Of a stretch of 64,000 nucleotides of DNA, positions 1 through 15,500 are shown piece by piece; within the stretch, counting starts at the first letter, position 1; the number at the start of each line of letters is the position of its first letter. Made by a program: the position numbers and the translations under genes. The notes under the pieces are model-generated. The model was not told the origin of the DNA. It searched no databases and was given only the letters and a program-made list of their open reading frames with translations. The DNA is from Ficedula albicollis (lineage: Eukaryota; Chordata; Aves; Passeriformes; Muscicapidae): positions 310,001 through 374,000 of the forward strand of contig NW_004775939.1 in the NCBI RefSeq assembly GCF_000247815.1. The letters run 5' to 3'.

Positions 1-369
1 CTTTTGGTTTATTTTTTTTCTGTTAATTAGATATTTGAATTAAAATCATTATCATCATTGTAAGAGCATGTGGGAATATTTTGTTTGTCAAGAGTTTAAT
101 TTTTAAAATACTGTGAAAAACTCTAAAGACTAACTGAAAAGTAAAAATATCCAAGTCTTTTACTACTTATTATGAAGCTATTATTCAGCACAAAAACAGC
201 CCCTCTCCCAAATCCCAGGAATTGTGAAATGCGCCACATAGACTTCTATTGCAAAATCTTGAAAAATATCTGAAAAGCAGGATGAAGTTTCATGAACAGA
301 AAGTCGTGCCTATTCACAGAAATAGGGCAAATATATGGATGTACACTATTTTTTGCACGGTTTCAGTAC

Positions 370-512
370 CTTGATAATATCAAGGTTGAGGAGATTTTTC
401 CATCTTGATTCCGGTAACAAGGAAAGTGTCACCAGCTGCTCTCCCAGTTGCTCAGGTGAGACATATTCTATCATTTCATCACATGGCTCTTCATCTCCTG
501 ACACATCCACAT
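370..512 (-). CDS. WDR36: WDR36 exon 19
   Basis: 143 bases. Encodes DVDVSGDEEPCDEMIEYVSP then LVTLSLLPESRWKNLLNLDI, almost identical to human. Acceptor CTGCAAG, donor GTACTG. Ends phase 0; the next exon is outside the window, and bases 1-369 are intron with nothing else seen. Confidence 0.95.
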
Positions 513-3500
513 CTTGCAGAAACAGATATCTTTTATGAACATTCATACTTCACATCCATTTTTAAAAAAAATCAAGCCAAACACTTTTATTTATTTTGCA
601 CTTTTTGAATAATAAATGTGTAATAGTTATAGACATAAGTGCTAACATAACATAGAGCTGAAAAGCTACAGAAACAATCTGTATTACTTATGAAATATTA
701 AATTATTTTAAAATATTATAGCAAGATGCAGAATTTAATAACCAAATCTTTAAAGACTGATAAGATTTGTCTACTTTGACTGAAGTTACATAAAAACAGT
801 TTACAGAGTTATTGAAGAAAACGAGATATCAACAGTAATCCGTTGCTCTAACTGTATAAACATATACACAGTAATTTTAGTTCTAAACTAAACAAAACTG
901 AAATCTTTGCACCATATTCACTACCTCATCACAACCTCTTCAAAGTATGACTGAAGTGGCACATAAAAATGAAGAAAATCTCAATATTACAGCACAACAT
1001 CCCACAAGAAAAGTCATAGTATCAGTCACTCGATTTTCTCTTATTTCCTGTATGGTCTTGACCAAACACGTCTACTTTCCTTTCTTTCTGTAAAATATTA
1101 CTTGGCTAAAACAATGAATCTAATAGACAAGCCTGAAACAACAAAGGAATGTAACCCATTATGAGCCCTTAGCATCTAAATATCGACTTTACATTTGCCA
1201 AAGACACAAAGTGGGTTAAAGCTTTCAACCAGAATCATTCAAAGTTCTGTGATGAATTCCTGTCTCCCTAATTTAATTATGTAAAGCAAGTGTGTGCTTA
1301 CTAAAGCAGCCATCATCATGAGGTATTTTTGTGGCCAATAGCTAGGTGTGCTTCTCCTCCAGACGGAGATGCAAATGCAGGCACTCCAAATTTGGGCAGA
1401 CAAGATCCCCATCTAGAGGACTTCTAATGCACAACCACTTATATTAATTTAGAAAAAAAAAATCCATTTAAGCATTTCTTTCACTGGGCACAGGCACATG
1501 CCAGGTCAGCTGAACCCAACCCTCTTGCCAACCAGACAATTGCAATGAATCTATGGCATAAAGCAGGGAAAAATAAAATACACTGAGGATTACCTTGCAT
1601 GGGGCAGGTGCTGGGGAGTGTCACCAAAGATGGTTCATAATCTGCAGGAAGGGGCCGTAATGACACAAGTGAATACAAAGAACGGTTTGACCTGAGAAAA
1701 TAAGACAGGCATTTTAAAAGCCATCTCCAGATAAATGAGAACAAGTACTTCAGATATAATTTACACTGCAGTCTAATACTGCTGCAGCATGGCAATTCAC
1801 CAGGCTCTGTTCAAGATTAGGTCTCATCATATACCAGATAAGCAGGAAATGAAGTGTGGCAATAGACTCACCTGAACATCTGAAATATAAATGTTATGTT
1901 CAAGTATTATTGTCAAGAACATAATTGCTGGTTGCAGGACCTCAGTGTTCTTGAAGTGAGAGGCCCAGAACTAAACACAGAATTTGAAGTGTGACCTCAC
2001 CAGCACCCAGGACAGGGGCAATAACTGCCCTGGTCCTGATGGCCAAAAAACTTGTGCCAGTGTTCCACCACCCTCACAATCAAGCTCTTCTTTCCAATGT
2101 GCAATGTAAACCTATCTTCTTCAGTTTGAAGCCATCCCCCCTTTTCCTGTCACTCCAAGCCTTTTTCAAAAGCCCCTCCCCAGCTCTCCTAGAGCCCCTT
2201 CTGGTCTCCCCAGAGCCTCCAGGTTGAACACATTATGCAAACATAAATGATTCATCCTGCTTTCATAGGATTTTAGGATAATACTCTTCGCAAATTTTCT
2301 TCAGGTTTGAAACATGCACACAAATAATTCTGGAAAATTGCTTCTTCTGTTAATATAAACTAGTGCTAGGTAAGTATATCTGCTGATATTCACAAGGAAG
2401 AACTTTTACTTAACCACAGGAAGGGCTAACAACTGAACACTCCTCAGGAACAACTACAGCCAAAATATATAACTTGAAATAATCTGTTAGCTGAATGGGA
2501 GAAAGACCCAAGCCATTTTAACAGTGTTACTTCAGTGCTGGACCTGAACGGTCACTTGCTTTAAAGCTGTATCAGGATGAAACTGAACTAAACCACATTT
2601 TACTTCTGTGCTCATTTATCACTAATAAAGAGAAATAATCACAGCTTTCATATACTGCTCAGAAATCTCAGGCAACACTCTACAGCAGGACACGAAAAGC
2701 ACTTCAGAAAGAACCCTATTTGAACAAAGACATTTCAAAGTGGTGGGAAAATGGAATCTAGGAAAAACTTTACACACGGCATAACAGGAATTCTTAAGAG
2801 TAAGAAACATTTTGGAAAAAGAGATCATTTAAACTATCTGAATAAGTAATTTAACTGTGGAAATTTCATGACTTACAAATCAGAGCAATACAGAACACCT
2901 GTCCTAATTAGAATCAGAGAACACGGAACACTGGAGATGCCCTTCACAGGGCAACTCTCTAATTGCAATAAAAATGGTTAAAAGAACTCTGTCCTATCCT
3001 AAATTCTACGTAGAAACAGATTACATACTCACCACAGATAAATTCCAAGATCATCCACATGTGCTGAAGCCAGAAAATCTCCTGTAGGGGACATACTAAG
3101 GCTCACAGCTGCAGAGTCTACCAAAAAACAATCTATGAGACTATGGAGAAAAAACACAACAGAGAAATTATCAGCAAGATACACTTGTTTATCTGCACAC
3201 ATCTGAATTACAGCTGAATGCAAACAGACCAGCAGAAGTAGGGACACAGACCAGAGTAGCAGAAATATCCAAATATATTATATATATGCAGCAAGTGAAC
3301 CGCACTATGCCACAAGCCTGTTGTCTCTACAAAATGATAAAAAATTGGATAAAGCTGGCACCTCCTGAGACATCCACACCCTGAAGAAAATGTGGTGAAC
3401 CATTCAACTCCTTATGCCTAACACAAACCTTTTACTGGCCATAAATTCTATATTTCCAGTCAGCCCCAGTTGCTCAGACTGACAATTCACTCTCTCAGCA

Positions 3501-6500
3501 GACTTCATATACACCTGGTTAATACTAGTAATAACTAATAACTAATGTTTCTAAAATAAAATATGTATTGCAGAATGTGAAGTTTGATTATCTGCACCAG
3601 TTTTGGCATTACCACATCTTCAGCCTGATAAACCATTCCTTGATCATTTTTTCATGATTGCAGAAAACTGAAAAAATGCCATGTAAAAACAAAAGTTAAA
3701 ATGCAACTATAATAACATTATAATAATGTATTATTATGCAACTATTTTTAAAATGAGACATTTAAGTTCTGCATGATGCACACTTTAGCAGACTTCCACT
3801 CAAGCCCAGGTTGACAGCATTGCTTGCCACTTGCTGAAATACAAATTTCAGTTACTTCAAATTTCAAGTAAAAGCTGAATTTGACAACTACTTCACCAAG
3901 AGAAACAAAAAGAACAAATGAAGAGTGTGAATACTTTGTTCTTGTTTACAGCTCTATAGCCCTGTTCTGTTCACTAATCATAGAAAAAATATTGATGTAA
4001 CACAGCAGTTTAAAACTTGTGGGATATATTTTCTTGGATACTGAGCACTCCTGTGGTGGTTTGCAAGAGCATGTAAAAAATAAAAGCCTTTTCTCCCTGA
4101 ATGGAGTGTCTTACTCCCTATGCATGTTCTGAGACACATGTTGCAAATCTCAGGTAAGACAAAAATAATTTGTTACTTTTAATATAAAATATATAAACAT
4201 TAAACCCATAAATCCCAAACTTACATCAGATACATTGCACAATGGCAAGAAAAACTTATCCTAGATACTTTTTCCTAGTTTCAAATCCATCTTTTTATGA
4301 CAATCCTTACCTGTAACTGAGAAATATGTTCAATAAATCAACCAAAAAGAAATTCCAAATTTCCAAAAGAAATTTAACAAGAAATTAAATTTTTCTACTT
4401 CCTGAACTTAAATAATGATTAAAATTACAAGCTTGAGAGAAGGAGGGATCAATCTACTATAGGACATAAGACATACTTGTAACTTTTACACAAAAAGCTA
4501 AATGAATCCTGCCTTGGGGCTGAAGACATCTACCTTTATGCTTCCTGCCTAACTGCAAAACTGAGACAATGGAAAACAATGCTGAGCTCACATTTAACAG
4601 GTCCCTTATGCTGTTTTTTCTCAAGTGCTCGATCCAACTATGAACAGTCAGTTCATACCCCTGATTCCTCAATTAATCTATGCAAGCTGCACAACAGGAA
4701 GAAATATCTGCATAATGCTAGGGCTCCTGCTTGTAACTTTCTTCACACTAATTTGAAATTTTTTCCCAGTTTTAAGAAAGCCCTATGTTAAAAACACACA
4801 CTAGGAATACCTGCATTACACTACATAAGGACAGTTAAGAGCCACTCCCAAATAAAAACAGATGTCCATTTAATAGACAGTTGGTAATTTTCATAATGCT
4901 GGATTCTAGAAACATGTTCTCCATCATTTTATAAGAAAAATATCAAAGCTGAGGCTTTAGAACACACAGTTCACGAGATTTTTTTTTCTATTTATGAGCC
5001 ACAGAGGTAAAGCAAGCATCAGGCCTTTAATTAAAAGCTGTTCCTCCTTTTCAATACACTCTTCTGCCTATAATTGTGGGAAAACTTTGCCTTTACTGGA
5101 AGAATAATTTAACCTAATTACATTTAAAACCAGGGTTTGTCATTTAGCTTCCTAGACTTCAGCTTGACCGGAATTTCAGAGACAAGAGACAAATATTTAA
5201 ATTTTTTACATGTAAAAGAAAACTGCTGTCAGACTGCTTTTAAAAACATTATAAATAGATTCTTATTCTTATTGCAAAGAATAATGTTATTGAAGAAATG
5301 AAAAATAGAAGAAACTGATATTAATTAATGCTGCAAATTTTTGTAGGCACATTAATTTGAAAGGGAAAGAGTGTTGGAAAGACAAAGACCAGAGTCCTTC
5401 TCATTTACACTGGAAAGATGATACTTAATGTCCATTCAGTCCTATTTTAGACTAGTGGCTCTCACCATGAAAGAACAGGCCAATTGTTCGCTCTAATGCA
5501 ATGCACTTCTGGTAGTAAAATGAGAACTTTTATACTACACAATATTATTTACCAAACCATGTCAACAGAAATAATCAACCCAAATTAAACCTTTCAGTTC
5601 CAGGCACAACCCCCAGAGCTGCATGCTGCATAGCACTACCGTAAATCACAAAATAAACCCAAAAATCTATCTGCTGTGCTGCTGAAAGAATGCACTGGCA
5701 GAACGCAAAGTTACTTCTCAGCTTGTTTTTTTCCTGAGCTCCTGAACTGCTTGTGTGTACTTGCCTACTTCTCAGCCAAAATTTATTCTGGGAGAAGGTT
5801 ACTCAGAGTGGATCACGAGAGAGTATTTTTGGCAGTTGCAAGTACAAACAAATGAAAAATATAACTGCTGTAAAGCCATATTGTGTTGTTAAAATGAATG
5901 TAAGTGAAAGCAGGCTTCTCTTGACAAAACCAACTGGAGTACTGCATCCAGCAGGGCCCCCAGCACAAGACACACATGAAGTTAGAGCAGCTCCAGGAAA
6001 ATGACCCAAGGCCTGGAACACATTTCCTATGAGGAAAATGAGAGAGCTCTGGCGTTCCTTAGCCTGTCTCCCTGGGGGAAACAACCTTGTGGCCTTCCAA
6101 TACTTAAAGGGAGCTTACAAGAAACATTGAGAGATATTTTTTAATGGGGCTCATGGTGACAGGACAAGGGGCAGCAGCTGTGAACTGAAAGGCCGTGGGT
6201 TTAGATTGGATATAGGGCAGAATTTTTTTATGAAGAGGGTGGTGAGGCACTGGAGCAGGTTGCATAAACAACTAGTGCACAACGCAGCCCTGGAGTTGTT
6301 CAAGGCTAAGCTGGGGCTCTGAGGAACCTGACCTAATGAAAAAGGTTCCTTTCCACATCAAGACAGTTGGACTAGATTGTTTCCAACTCCAACCATTCTG
6401 TGATCTCATGAACACTTCAGCATATCACAGTGCAATTCACCTTAGGCAATCTCTTGCCCTTCAGATTATAGTGCTGCTTCCAGACAAAGAACAAATTCAC

Positions 6501-9500
6501 ACTCATTCACACAACATGGAAACTCCAGGTGTCATCAACAAATCTTCAGGACAGTGTTATTTCGCAGATCCAGAAATAGACATGCATTGCTTGCACTGGA
6601 CACAATTAAAATAGTGGGCACAGTTGTTATATCATGTGCAACTTCAAATATCACATCTGGTGACAGATAATCAAGCCAGAAGGCTTTCTGCCATTTATCA
6701 GAAAGGGGATTATTTCTTTTACTCTGTTTTTAAACTGACTCACCATCCAGAGGGAAGGTCCCAAGTCTTAATGGAACAGTCCATTGATGAAGTTATCAGC
6801 CAACGACCATCAGGACTGAAAGTCTAAAGTAAAATAGCCAATTTAATGGAACAACCAATAAACCAGTCCCCACAGGAAGCCCTGACAAGATTAGACTGCT
6901 CCCTAAAACCTGGGTGAAATGGTATGGCCATAAACAAAAACTGACAATACACTACTGAAAATCAGGAAAGAATAAAACCAGAAGGTTTTTAAGAACAGAT
7001 TAAAACATAAAATACAGGCAATATCTCACTGTTAGTCAAAGCACTTCAGTCCTCACTTTTATGTTCATGGTGGAAATGTATTTCTAAGCACAGATTTGAA
7101 TAAATCAAGTAAATACTATTTTAGTAGCATTTATAAACAAATTTGAAGCTAAAAATTATTTCAATGAACACTACAATGCGCTATTATGTAAGATGTAAAT
7201 AAGGAATTATCAATGTGCTGCCTAATCTCTGATCTGTTTTCAGAGTGCTCATCTTTTCTATATGCACAGCTGAGACTTCTCCACAATTCTGCTCCTCAAT
7301 GCAGTCTTCATTATTCCCAGCACTTTGTTTTGTTTGACCCCCAAATCAGCCTGTTGCAAAGTTATAGCTGAATCACAAAGCACGTTAAAAAGTAGATGGC
7401 AATTTGATCACTTTACATTTTCAAACTAATATGGCTAAAAGTGCTGTGGAGATGAACTATAGCTTTACTACCCATAGCTGAACATAATACCCAACGATTT
7501 AACACATGCAGAGAAATCCACCATCTGCAAAATCTGTTATGTATCTGTATGTCACCTGTTACAGAAAATGGGTTAACAATTACCATGTCATTAATCTGTC
7601 CATGGTGTCCTGAGAATGTCCTGACAATCTTCCTGGTTTCTATATCCAAAACACTAATAGTGAAGTCATCAAAGGCTACTCCCAGAATACCACTGCCAAG
7701 AAACAACAACATACATGATAGGGAATATTCAAGAGAAAAAATAAAAACATCCTAACATTGCTCCAGGTACCTTTTACCCTAAAAATAACAAGTGTTACAT
7801 TCCTTCAGTCTAATAAAACGTCTTGTCATTCTCTGTCTGTGAGTCAGCTGTATTTCAAAGAATTAGAAACATAAATTCTAATATATGCTAATTAAGAATA
7901 CTGGTTGCCATTCTAGATAAGTATGTTCACCAAACAATATACACATGAAATAACTTCAGTTTCTTACCTGTCTCTGTGAAGCAGAATTCCACTTGGAGAA
8001 GAAGAAAGTTCAGTGGAATAAACCAGATCTTTCATTTTGAATTTCCAAAATTTAATTAATCCTTCACTACCAGCTGTGATTACCAGCTGGTTCAATCCAT
8101 CCACTGCTACTCCTCTAATGGCCCCTTCATGTGCTGCAAATCAAGAGAAAAGAGAGTATTATTTCAGAATTTAAACTTAGCACAGAAATCAGCTGAATGC
8201 CAAACACCAATTTGTCTGTCTTTGCCTGACTACAACGAATGATCAGCAAGACTATGACAATTTGAAAGCCACTTGACAAGATGCTCCAGCATTCTAAATT
8301 TTTTTTCATCTTTACAGAAAACCAATTGATTTCAAGAGAACACCTAGAATACAAGTAAGCAGTGCAATTGAAGCTGAGTGTTAGCTCTTATTTCTGCTTT
8401 CAGTTTGGTGAACTTATTGTGACTGTGAGATTTGAGGGACTTCTTGAATCACTTATGGAATGCCTCCAAGAGGACCTAACACTCCAGACAAAATTTACAG
8501 TTTCTGTTTAGGCACAAAGTCTGGGAGTTTTCCAAAACTACTTCACACTGCAGTGTAAAGACAAGACATAGCTCCTCTGGTTTTTGATCAATTTTGTTTC
8601 TTAACCTATACCTAGAGCTACTAGACAGTAAGCAAAATTAGAAAATTAATCCACTGTCAACCAACGATTTTATAGAGACCACTTCATGTCTGCTGAGCTA
8701 GACGGCTTTTAGAAATCCACTAAGTCTTAAGGGCTCATAAGTACTCTTTCCCTGATTTTACAAAAAATTCAGATCCCAAGTGCCAAAAAAATCATGCATG
8801 AGAGTCCATGACATGACATTTGGGTTGTACTTGATGATCTTGAAGGTCTCTTCCAACCTAGTGATTCTGTACTGATCCTGTGAAATATATTTGTATGCAA
8901 GTTTAAAAGGAAATGTCAGAGTACTGTCACATTCTGTCCTAAATTTGCAGCTGGGTAATTAAAAAAAAACATTATACACAAAGAACTGAACTTGCTTAGG
9001 ACTTCAATTTTCCGTTCACATGAAACATTCTTTCATTTCTAAGCAGGGGACACAAAACAGATGGGAAAATATTAAGAGATAGAACCTTATGAAACAAGCA
9101 GCCAAGTACTGGAAATGTGACTATCTCAAAAAGAAGTGAAGGCCAGAGCATCTCATTTCAGAGCTAACCATTATGGTAAATGACAATTTCATGTTAAATA
9201 AAACTAAAGATATGCTAACATCAGAGCTGTTAAAATTATCAAGGATCCTGTCCTTCAAGTCAGGTTTCTGACTGCAAGATAGGACAGTGCAGCATAATTA
9301 GAAAAACTGAAATGCATCCCAAATTCAACTTAGAACCTCTGTTAAATTTACATGATGACACAAAAACAGCTGACTGCTATTCTGTTAAGTGCCAGTGCTT
9401 TGGAGGTTTAGAAGCTCTTACCTGTTTCTTTGCCATAACGCCCTCTGTGAATGCCAGACTGCATGTTATACACATCTACCTGTCCAGTTGACATCCCAAT

Positions 9501-12500
9501 TACAGCAAAGTTACCACAGGAGGTAATGTCAACTGCCTTTCAAGGGAAGAAAAAAAAAAAACAAATCAACAAAACAAAGCACCTATGAAAACCATTCCTT
9601 AGGTATCTATCAATTAGCAAAGTTGTTAGAAGGTACACAGCATATCAGGAATACAAAACACTAACATGTTCTTTGAGGAAACCTGCACAGAACAAACAAA
9701 TTACATCTCAAGAAACAGAGGGAGAAGCCCTTAAAATGAGCAAATAGTCAACATGTAAATATAGCAATGCATGGCTATGAAAGATAATGAAATCCTGGCT
9801 TAGTGACATCGATCAGAAGCCACAAGTAATAATATCAGCACTGTAAATTAAATAATAAAGATATCCACAAATTCAGTCCTTAAGACAGAGTGTATGGCAA
9901 CTGCATGTCTATTTCAATGCCCATGTTACCAAAACCCTACCAAATTAGGGTGAGGTCACACAGAGTTTAAATAGTAAGAAACAAAGAAACAATAGTCTAG
10001 ATGTCTTTGGAAAGATACTGTCCATAGAATCTAGTAGTCAAAAGAAAATTTGGTATTGACAATGTATCTGCCACCTAACTACTAAGCATAATGTCAAAAA
10101 AACATGTATCAAAAGACACAGAAGTTGCATCAATCTCTAGCAAATGAGGTGTGCCACAGCAATTCCACCTTTAAAAAGCTGGTAAACCTCAGCAAACATT
10201 TGTATCTCCATCACTGTGTGTTTGAAACAGCATCATCATGTCCACCTCAAGTTTTAAAGGATTTCTGAGGTAATACCCTTCTTGCAATTTGGAAATACAC
10301 TTCCCTTACTGCCAAAAAAGCCCAGAGTCTTCAGCAATCTGCATTCTCAGAGTAAGTTAATTATCACAGGCATATAGACAACTCTACATCACTGTGACAG
10401 ACTAAATGTAAACACTAACCACCTCTCTGAGCCGGAAAGTTACTGCACTTAACCTGAAAGCTTAGGGAAAAAGAAAAATTTTACGTAAGACCATAAGCAT
10501 TACAAACCAGTTCATTGGACACACTGAGCTGGCAGAAAGTGCTCTGTAAGCAACTAAAGCACATCTACACTGTGCTTTTTCATTCTAAGCATTATTTCTG
10601 TACCAACAGAAATCAAAATAGCATACAGTGTGAATCTGATGGAATCTTATCCTAAATAAACTTACTGTTGCATAGATATCAAGAGGTTTGTGTTTGCTAA
10701 ATTCTTCTGGCCTCAGTTTGTGAGCTCCCATGGAGGTTTTCTGATAGTTCCAGGTTGTACAGGTTATATACCCTTGATGGCAGGCAACAATACCATCCCA
10801 GTCGCTCTGATGTGCCACTTCTGCAAGGTAACAGAGAATCCTTCTAGAAACAGTAATCCTGAAGTGAAACTTGAGTTCTCCTGGTATTTTAAGGTACCTT
10901 TAGATAGCACAGCTCATATTAAGTGTTCTTGTTGCACATTCAAAAAGCAACCACTCAGAAAAACTGCTGGGCAAACAGCTGTGCATACATAGTATAACAA
11001 AAATGTTAACAACAAAACCTCAAGCATTGTTTTGTATGTCGTGCTATGTGTCTTTCCATATTTTAGCCTCTGCAGTTCAAAATGCATATTTCAACGTAAA
11101 TGTTTTAAATTGGTCTGAATGGTTTAGACTGCTCAATCCGTACATATTTCCAGCTGAGTGTCTTTAACTTTATTTGAATGGTTTAGACTGCTCAATCTGT
11201 ACATATTTCCAGCTGAGTGTCTTTAACTTTTTCTTCAGCTGTTGACACAGCAGAAGCGACCAGATAAAGTCAGGTTTAAGAGCTAAATTCACTTCCCACA
11301 GCAAAATACTTCATTTGCATTTCCAGGAAAATTGTTTATCAAAAGCTCAATATCCAAACTTTGTAATCAAATATACTATACAGAGATCTAAATAATGAGC
11401 AAGTTTGAGTTTGTTGTTGGGGTTTTTTTTTGTTGTTGTTGTTGTTTGTTTTCCTGAAAATTTAAAAAAATTGACAGCTTGAACCTGGCTATTTCTAGAA
11501 CTTCAAAGATTAAAACAATATACAAACTGGCTTACTTAACCAAACAAAGAGAAAAAAGAAACAACTCCAAAATGTACTTAAATAAATGGAGGTTTTATGT
11601 CTTCAAACACAGGCAGCTCTAATATTAATTTTAAAATTAATTCCTTTTAAATATAAATCTTAAAAATATACACACATACTTGCAACGAGTGTGTATAGAC
11701 AGTCTGTATCACAGAAGTCGAATGGCTCCACAAAATTTTAAATCCAGCTCTTTCAACATACTAAACAATAAATCATCCTCAGAAGAGAAAATGGCTACAC
11801 TTTTGACAAAACAGATTTCAAGTCTGAAGAGGTCATTAATTTAAAGAAACACATTTTGATAAAGCAAAGATAACTGTGATTCTGTTTAAAGAAGTTAGAT
11901 TATTTGCATACTGAATTACAAATGAATGGATTACTGAAATTCAGCTTTAAAAAGTGACTCAAATAAGTGTACTGTCAAAATCAACTGCAACTGTAACTAA
12001 GATCTCCTCAGCTGACCACGATCTTCATCCTCCACCTAGCTGCTGGTTCTCCAACCTGGAGATTTTGAAGATTTTGGCTCCTGTGCAGGAGATTTTCAAG
12101 CCAAGAGCCAGATAAGGATGTTTTAATATAAAATGCTCTTTTTGAAACATTGGAACTGTTTACCAAGTGAAATGTAATTTTTAACTGTCACTCAGTAGCT
12201 CATGAAAGACCACAGAATAATCTAGATATAGCATGTGCTTCCAAAACAGGTGGAAAATAAAAACATTAAAAAATGAAATTAATACATGAAGATAATGTAT
12301 TTACATTTAGCCTATAACCTATGTCAAAGACTGCTTACCCGAAGCAAAGGCTGTAATCGGTGGAAGTGCCATTGTATCCAGCTTAAGGCCTTTCTTTTTT
12401 GATTTCTTTTTATTAATTGAACCTTAAAAATAGACATTAAAGGTCTCAGTCTCATTGTCAGAACGGAGGACAACAGTTTAAAAAGGACTGTTAACAAAAT

Positions 12501-15500
12501 GCTAAGTTCAAGTTTAGAAACATTTGGCTTAAATAAACACATCACTGTTCCCTGGGTTTGTAGAACTAAGAACACTAATAAGAGTTTCTGTCAAAATTCA
12601 TGCAACACTGAACAAATCACCAGACTTTTACATCCACAGCTGTGAATTCACAACTCAACCTCCTTGTTCCAAGACCTTGTGCTGAAATCCTGAGGCAGAA
12701 GCTCCCCCATCACAGCTAAAAACATGGTCCTATACATATGACCGTATAAAGCAATGAACAGCACCCAGCCCTTTCAATAACCATAATAATTCAAGAATCT
12801 TGAATTACAAATTTATGCCCAAATTAATTTTTATGCATCTTTTCAAACAGGTCCAAATAGACACTTAAAACTAGTCTTTCTGATCTTTGCTCTCACAAAT
12901 GAAAGTGTTCCTTAACCATGGCATGATATGCAAGATGTGTTTAAGCCACACCCTAAACTAAATCAAAGGAACTCAAGCCCAGAAATATGAATTAGGTAAT
13001 AATTTAATCCATTGAACAGAATGGAAATAAGGCAAAAAGTTGCAATTACATATGCTGAAATGTCAGCTACTGTTTTACAGATTTTTAATACAAAAATCAC
13101 ACCCATTGTTTCCCACAGTGAAGTAACATACACTGCGAGGATCAGAAATAACTGAGGCGATTAGCTTTTATAGAAGAGCTGAAGTGAAAGTAAGACTTGT
13201 AATGTTTACATAAATACTTTTTGGGACTTATTTTCACCCATGTTTGTAACTTTGACTGAAATACTTACCACGTCCTAAACTTTTATTGAACTTTTCATGC
13301 ACTGTTGAAAAAGATTGCAATGTTCCATCTTGACCTAAGAAAGTATTAGCACAGAGCTGTGAAGAACAAAAACCAACTTTTCTCATAAGCTACTTGAGCA
13401 AGAAAAACAAAAGGTAAGCAATAAGCAACTTCAAATGCTATAATAAGGTATTTACTAAAAATTCTGGTCCAAGAATAAAACAGATACACTCTTAAGTAGC
13501 AGAACTAATGAAGCCTAATTTTCTATGGCCTACATCTCATTCTTACACCTCTGCCCCACACATGACCAGAATGACTGACCTCTCTTCACAGACATCTTTT
13601 CCATGTCCAATTCCTCTGACTCTGTAATGTCTGTGACATTAATGAAACTTCATGAAGTTAATTTGAGGAGATGCCTCTTCCAAGGAAACCAGCAGCCCAT
13701 GAAAGGCAACCCTAATTAATTTCTGCTGCACAAAGTTTTACCACTGTTTCAGAAAAGAGTGTAGAGACTTAGCCTCTATACTGCAGATACATCAGATCTC
13801 AAAAGTCAAGACCCTTTTCTTTGTAAAGGTTGCCTCTGTGCCCTCTCCACTGCAAAAGCAAAAGTGAAGATTTGTTAATCAACACCTGATTGATATTGTG
13901 GTTTCTCTGGTGTGAGTTGAAATACAGACAATAACTCGAAGATTTGTTTATCAACACCTGATTGATATTGTGGTTTGTCTGGTGTGAGTTGAAATACAGA
14001 CAATAACTCGTTACATGAATGCAAGCCACTAGCTGGATGACCAGCAAGAAATTTTAGTACAGGTAGTGTAATGTTTTCAAAAGTAGCCCATAAAGACAAT
14101 TAATTACTTAAGAGTAATTAGAGACAAGGTGGTGAGTCTCCATCATCTCATCATGTAAGGGGTCTGGAGTAAAACATGGTCTGATCTAGCACTTCCCTTC
14201 CTAAGAAGTTTTAAAATATGGTAGTTTCTAAGGAAGGATAGTCACTTATGCATTTTTTCACTTTTAGATTAATGTCTCAGCAAAAGGCAAACCTGAAAAT
14301 ATTACAGATAAAAATAAGCTATAATAAATTTCAAAGACAGTGCAAGCCACAAAGCTTGATCAAACTAGTGGAAAAAGCAGTTACTAACAATTAGTTAATA
14401 AATGCATTTTGCTGCTTATTTTTCCCCTGCCACAATCAAATTTCTCGAGTTGTTATAGGTTTCATTCTGACCAGCTTGCTCAGAAGATAACAAAATACTT
14501 GCTCAGAAGAAAACAAAACCATTTTTATTCATCAAATATATATAATATGCATGATAACAGTAGTTCCTTTGCTATTCTGCTTTCAATTACTCTTCACTTT
14601 ACTTGCTAATATGTTACTCTAGGGAAACACTAGCTTCCTACTAGAGTCGGAAAACTCTCGTGAAGCACTTTGTTGCAGTAATAATTACACTGTTTATATT
14701 AGCTACTTACTGTATTTCACAAATATATAACACTTGAAATATAATCTAGTGCATTATTAATACAAAGACGTTTAGCTCTGCACTTTATCACAGCAAGAAA
14801 TCAGATTGAAAAAGAATGGGGATTCATACCTGCACTAAGAATTTGCTCTCCATTTTGCCCATGATATCTGATTTTTGTAGGCGGTGCACTGTGTCCCATT
14901 CGGCATCTCAATATGCGACCTGTACCACCAGGTCCATCAAAAATCCAAACCTGAACCCCAAAATAAGCAGAAAACCCAGGCTGTTAAATGCTGCCTTGCC
15001 AATAATTGCACCTCTTGTCAGCAGAACATGTTTATCTCGGAGCTGGTGCAGCCAACTTCACACGCCGGCTTTCATCCTTAATCATAAAACTTAGGAAGTT
15101 TCTATCACATCACCTGATTTGTTTCCAGCTCTTCATTCTGCCCTTTCACCAAAGCCTAGTGCATCAGAGGACATGCAGCACAAGGGACTTTTATCAACAG
15201 CAACTGCTTGTGATCCAAAACATTATCAAAATGGATCCAGATTTAAGAGAATACTGGTATGTAAAGTGTGGTTCTGGAAAAGTGGATCCCAAGCTTTGCT
15301 CTGCAAGGGTACTACAAAGTAGTAAATGAAGCAATGAGAACATAGCAGCGAATCTTTAAACTACAGCCCACTACAGCCCAACTGAGACCAGCAATTTGAG
15401 TTTTGTTGCATTGGTTTCAGAGAGCAGCAGTGATCGTAACTCACCCGTAGAGCATTATCAGCACCATTAGTAATAAGAAGTGGCTCTCCAGGGACAAACG

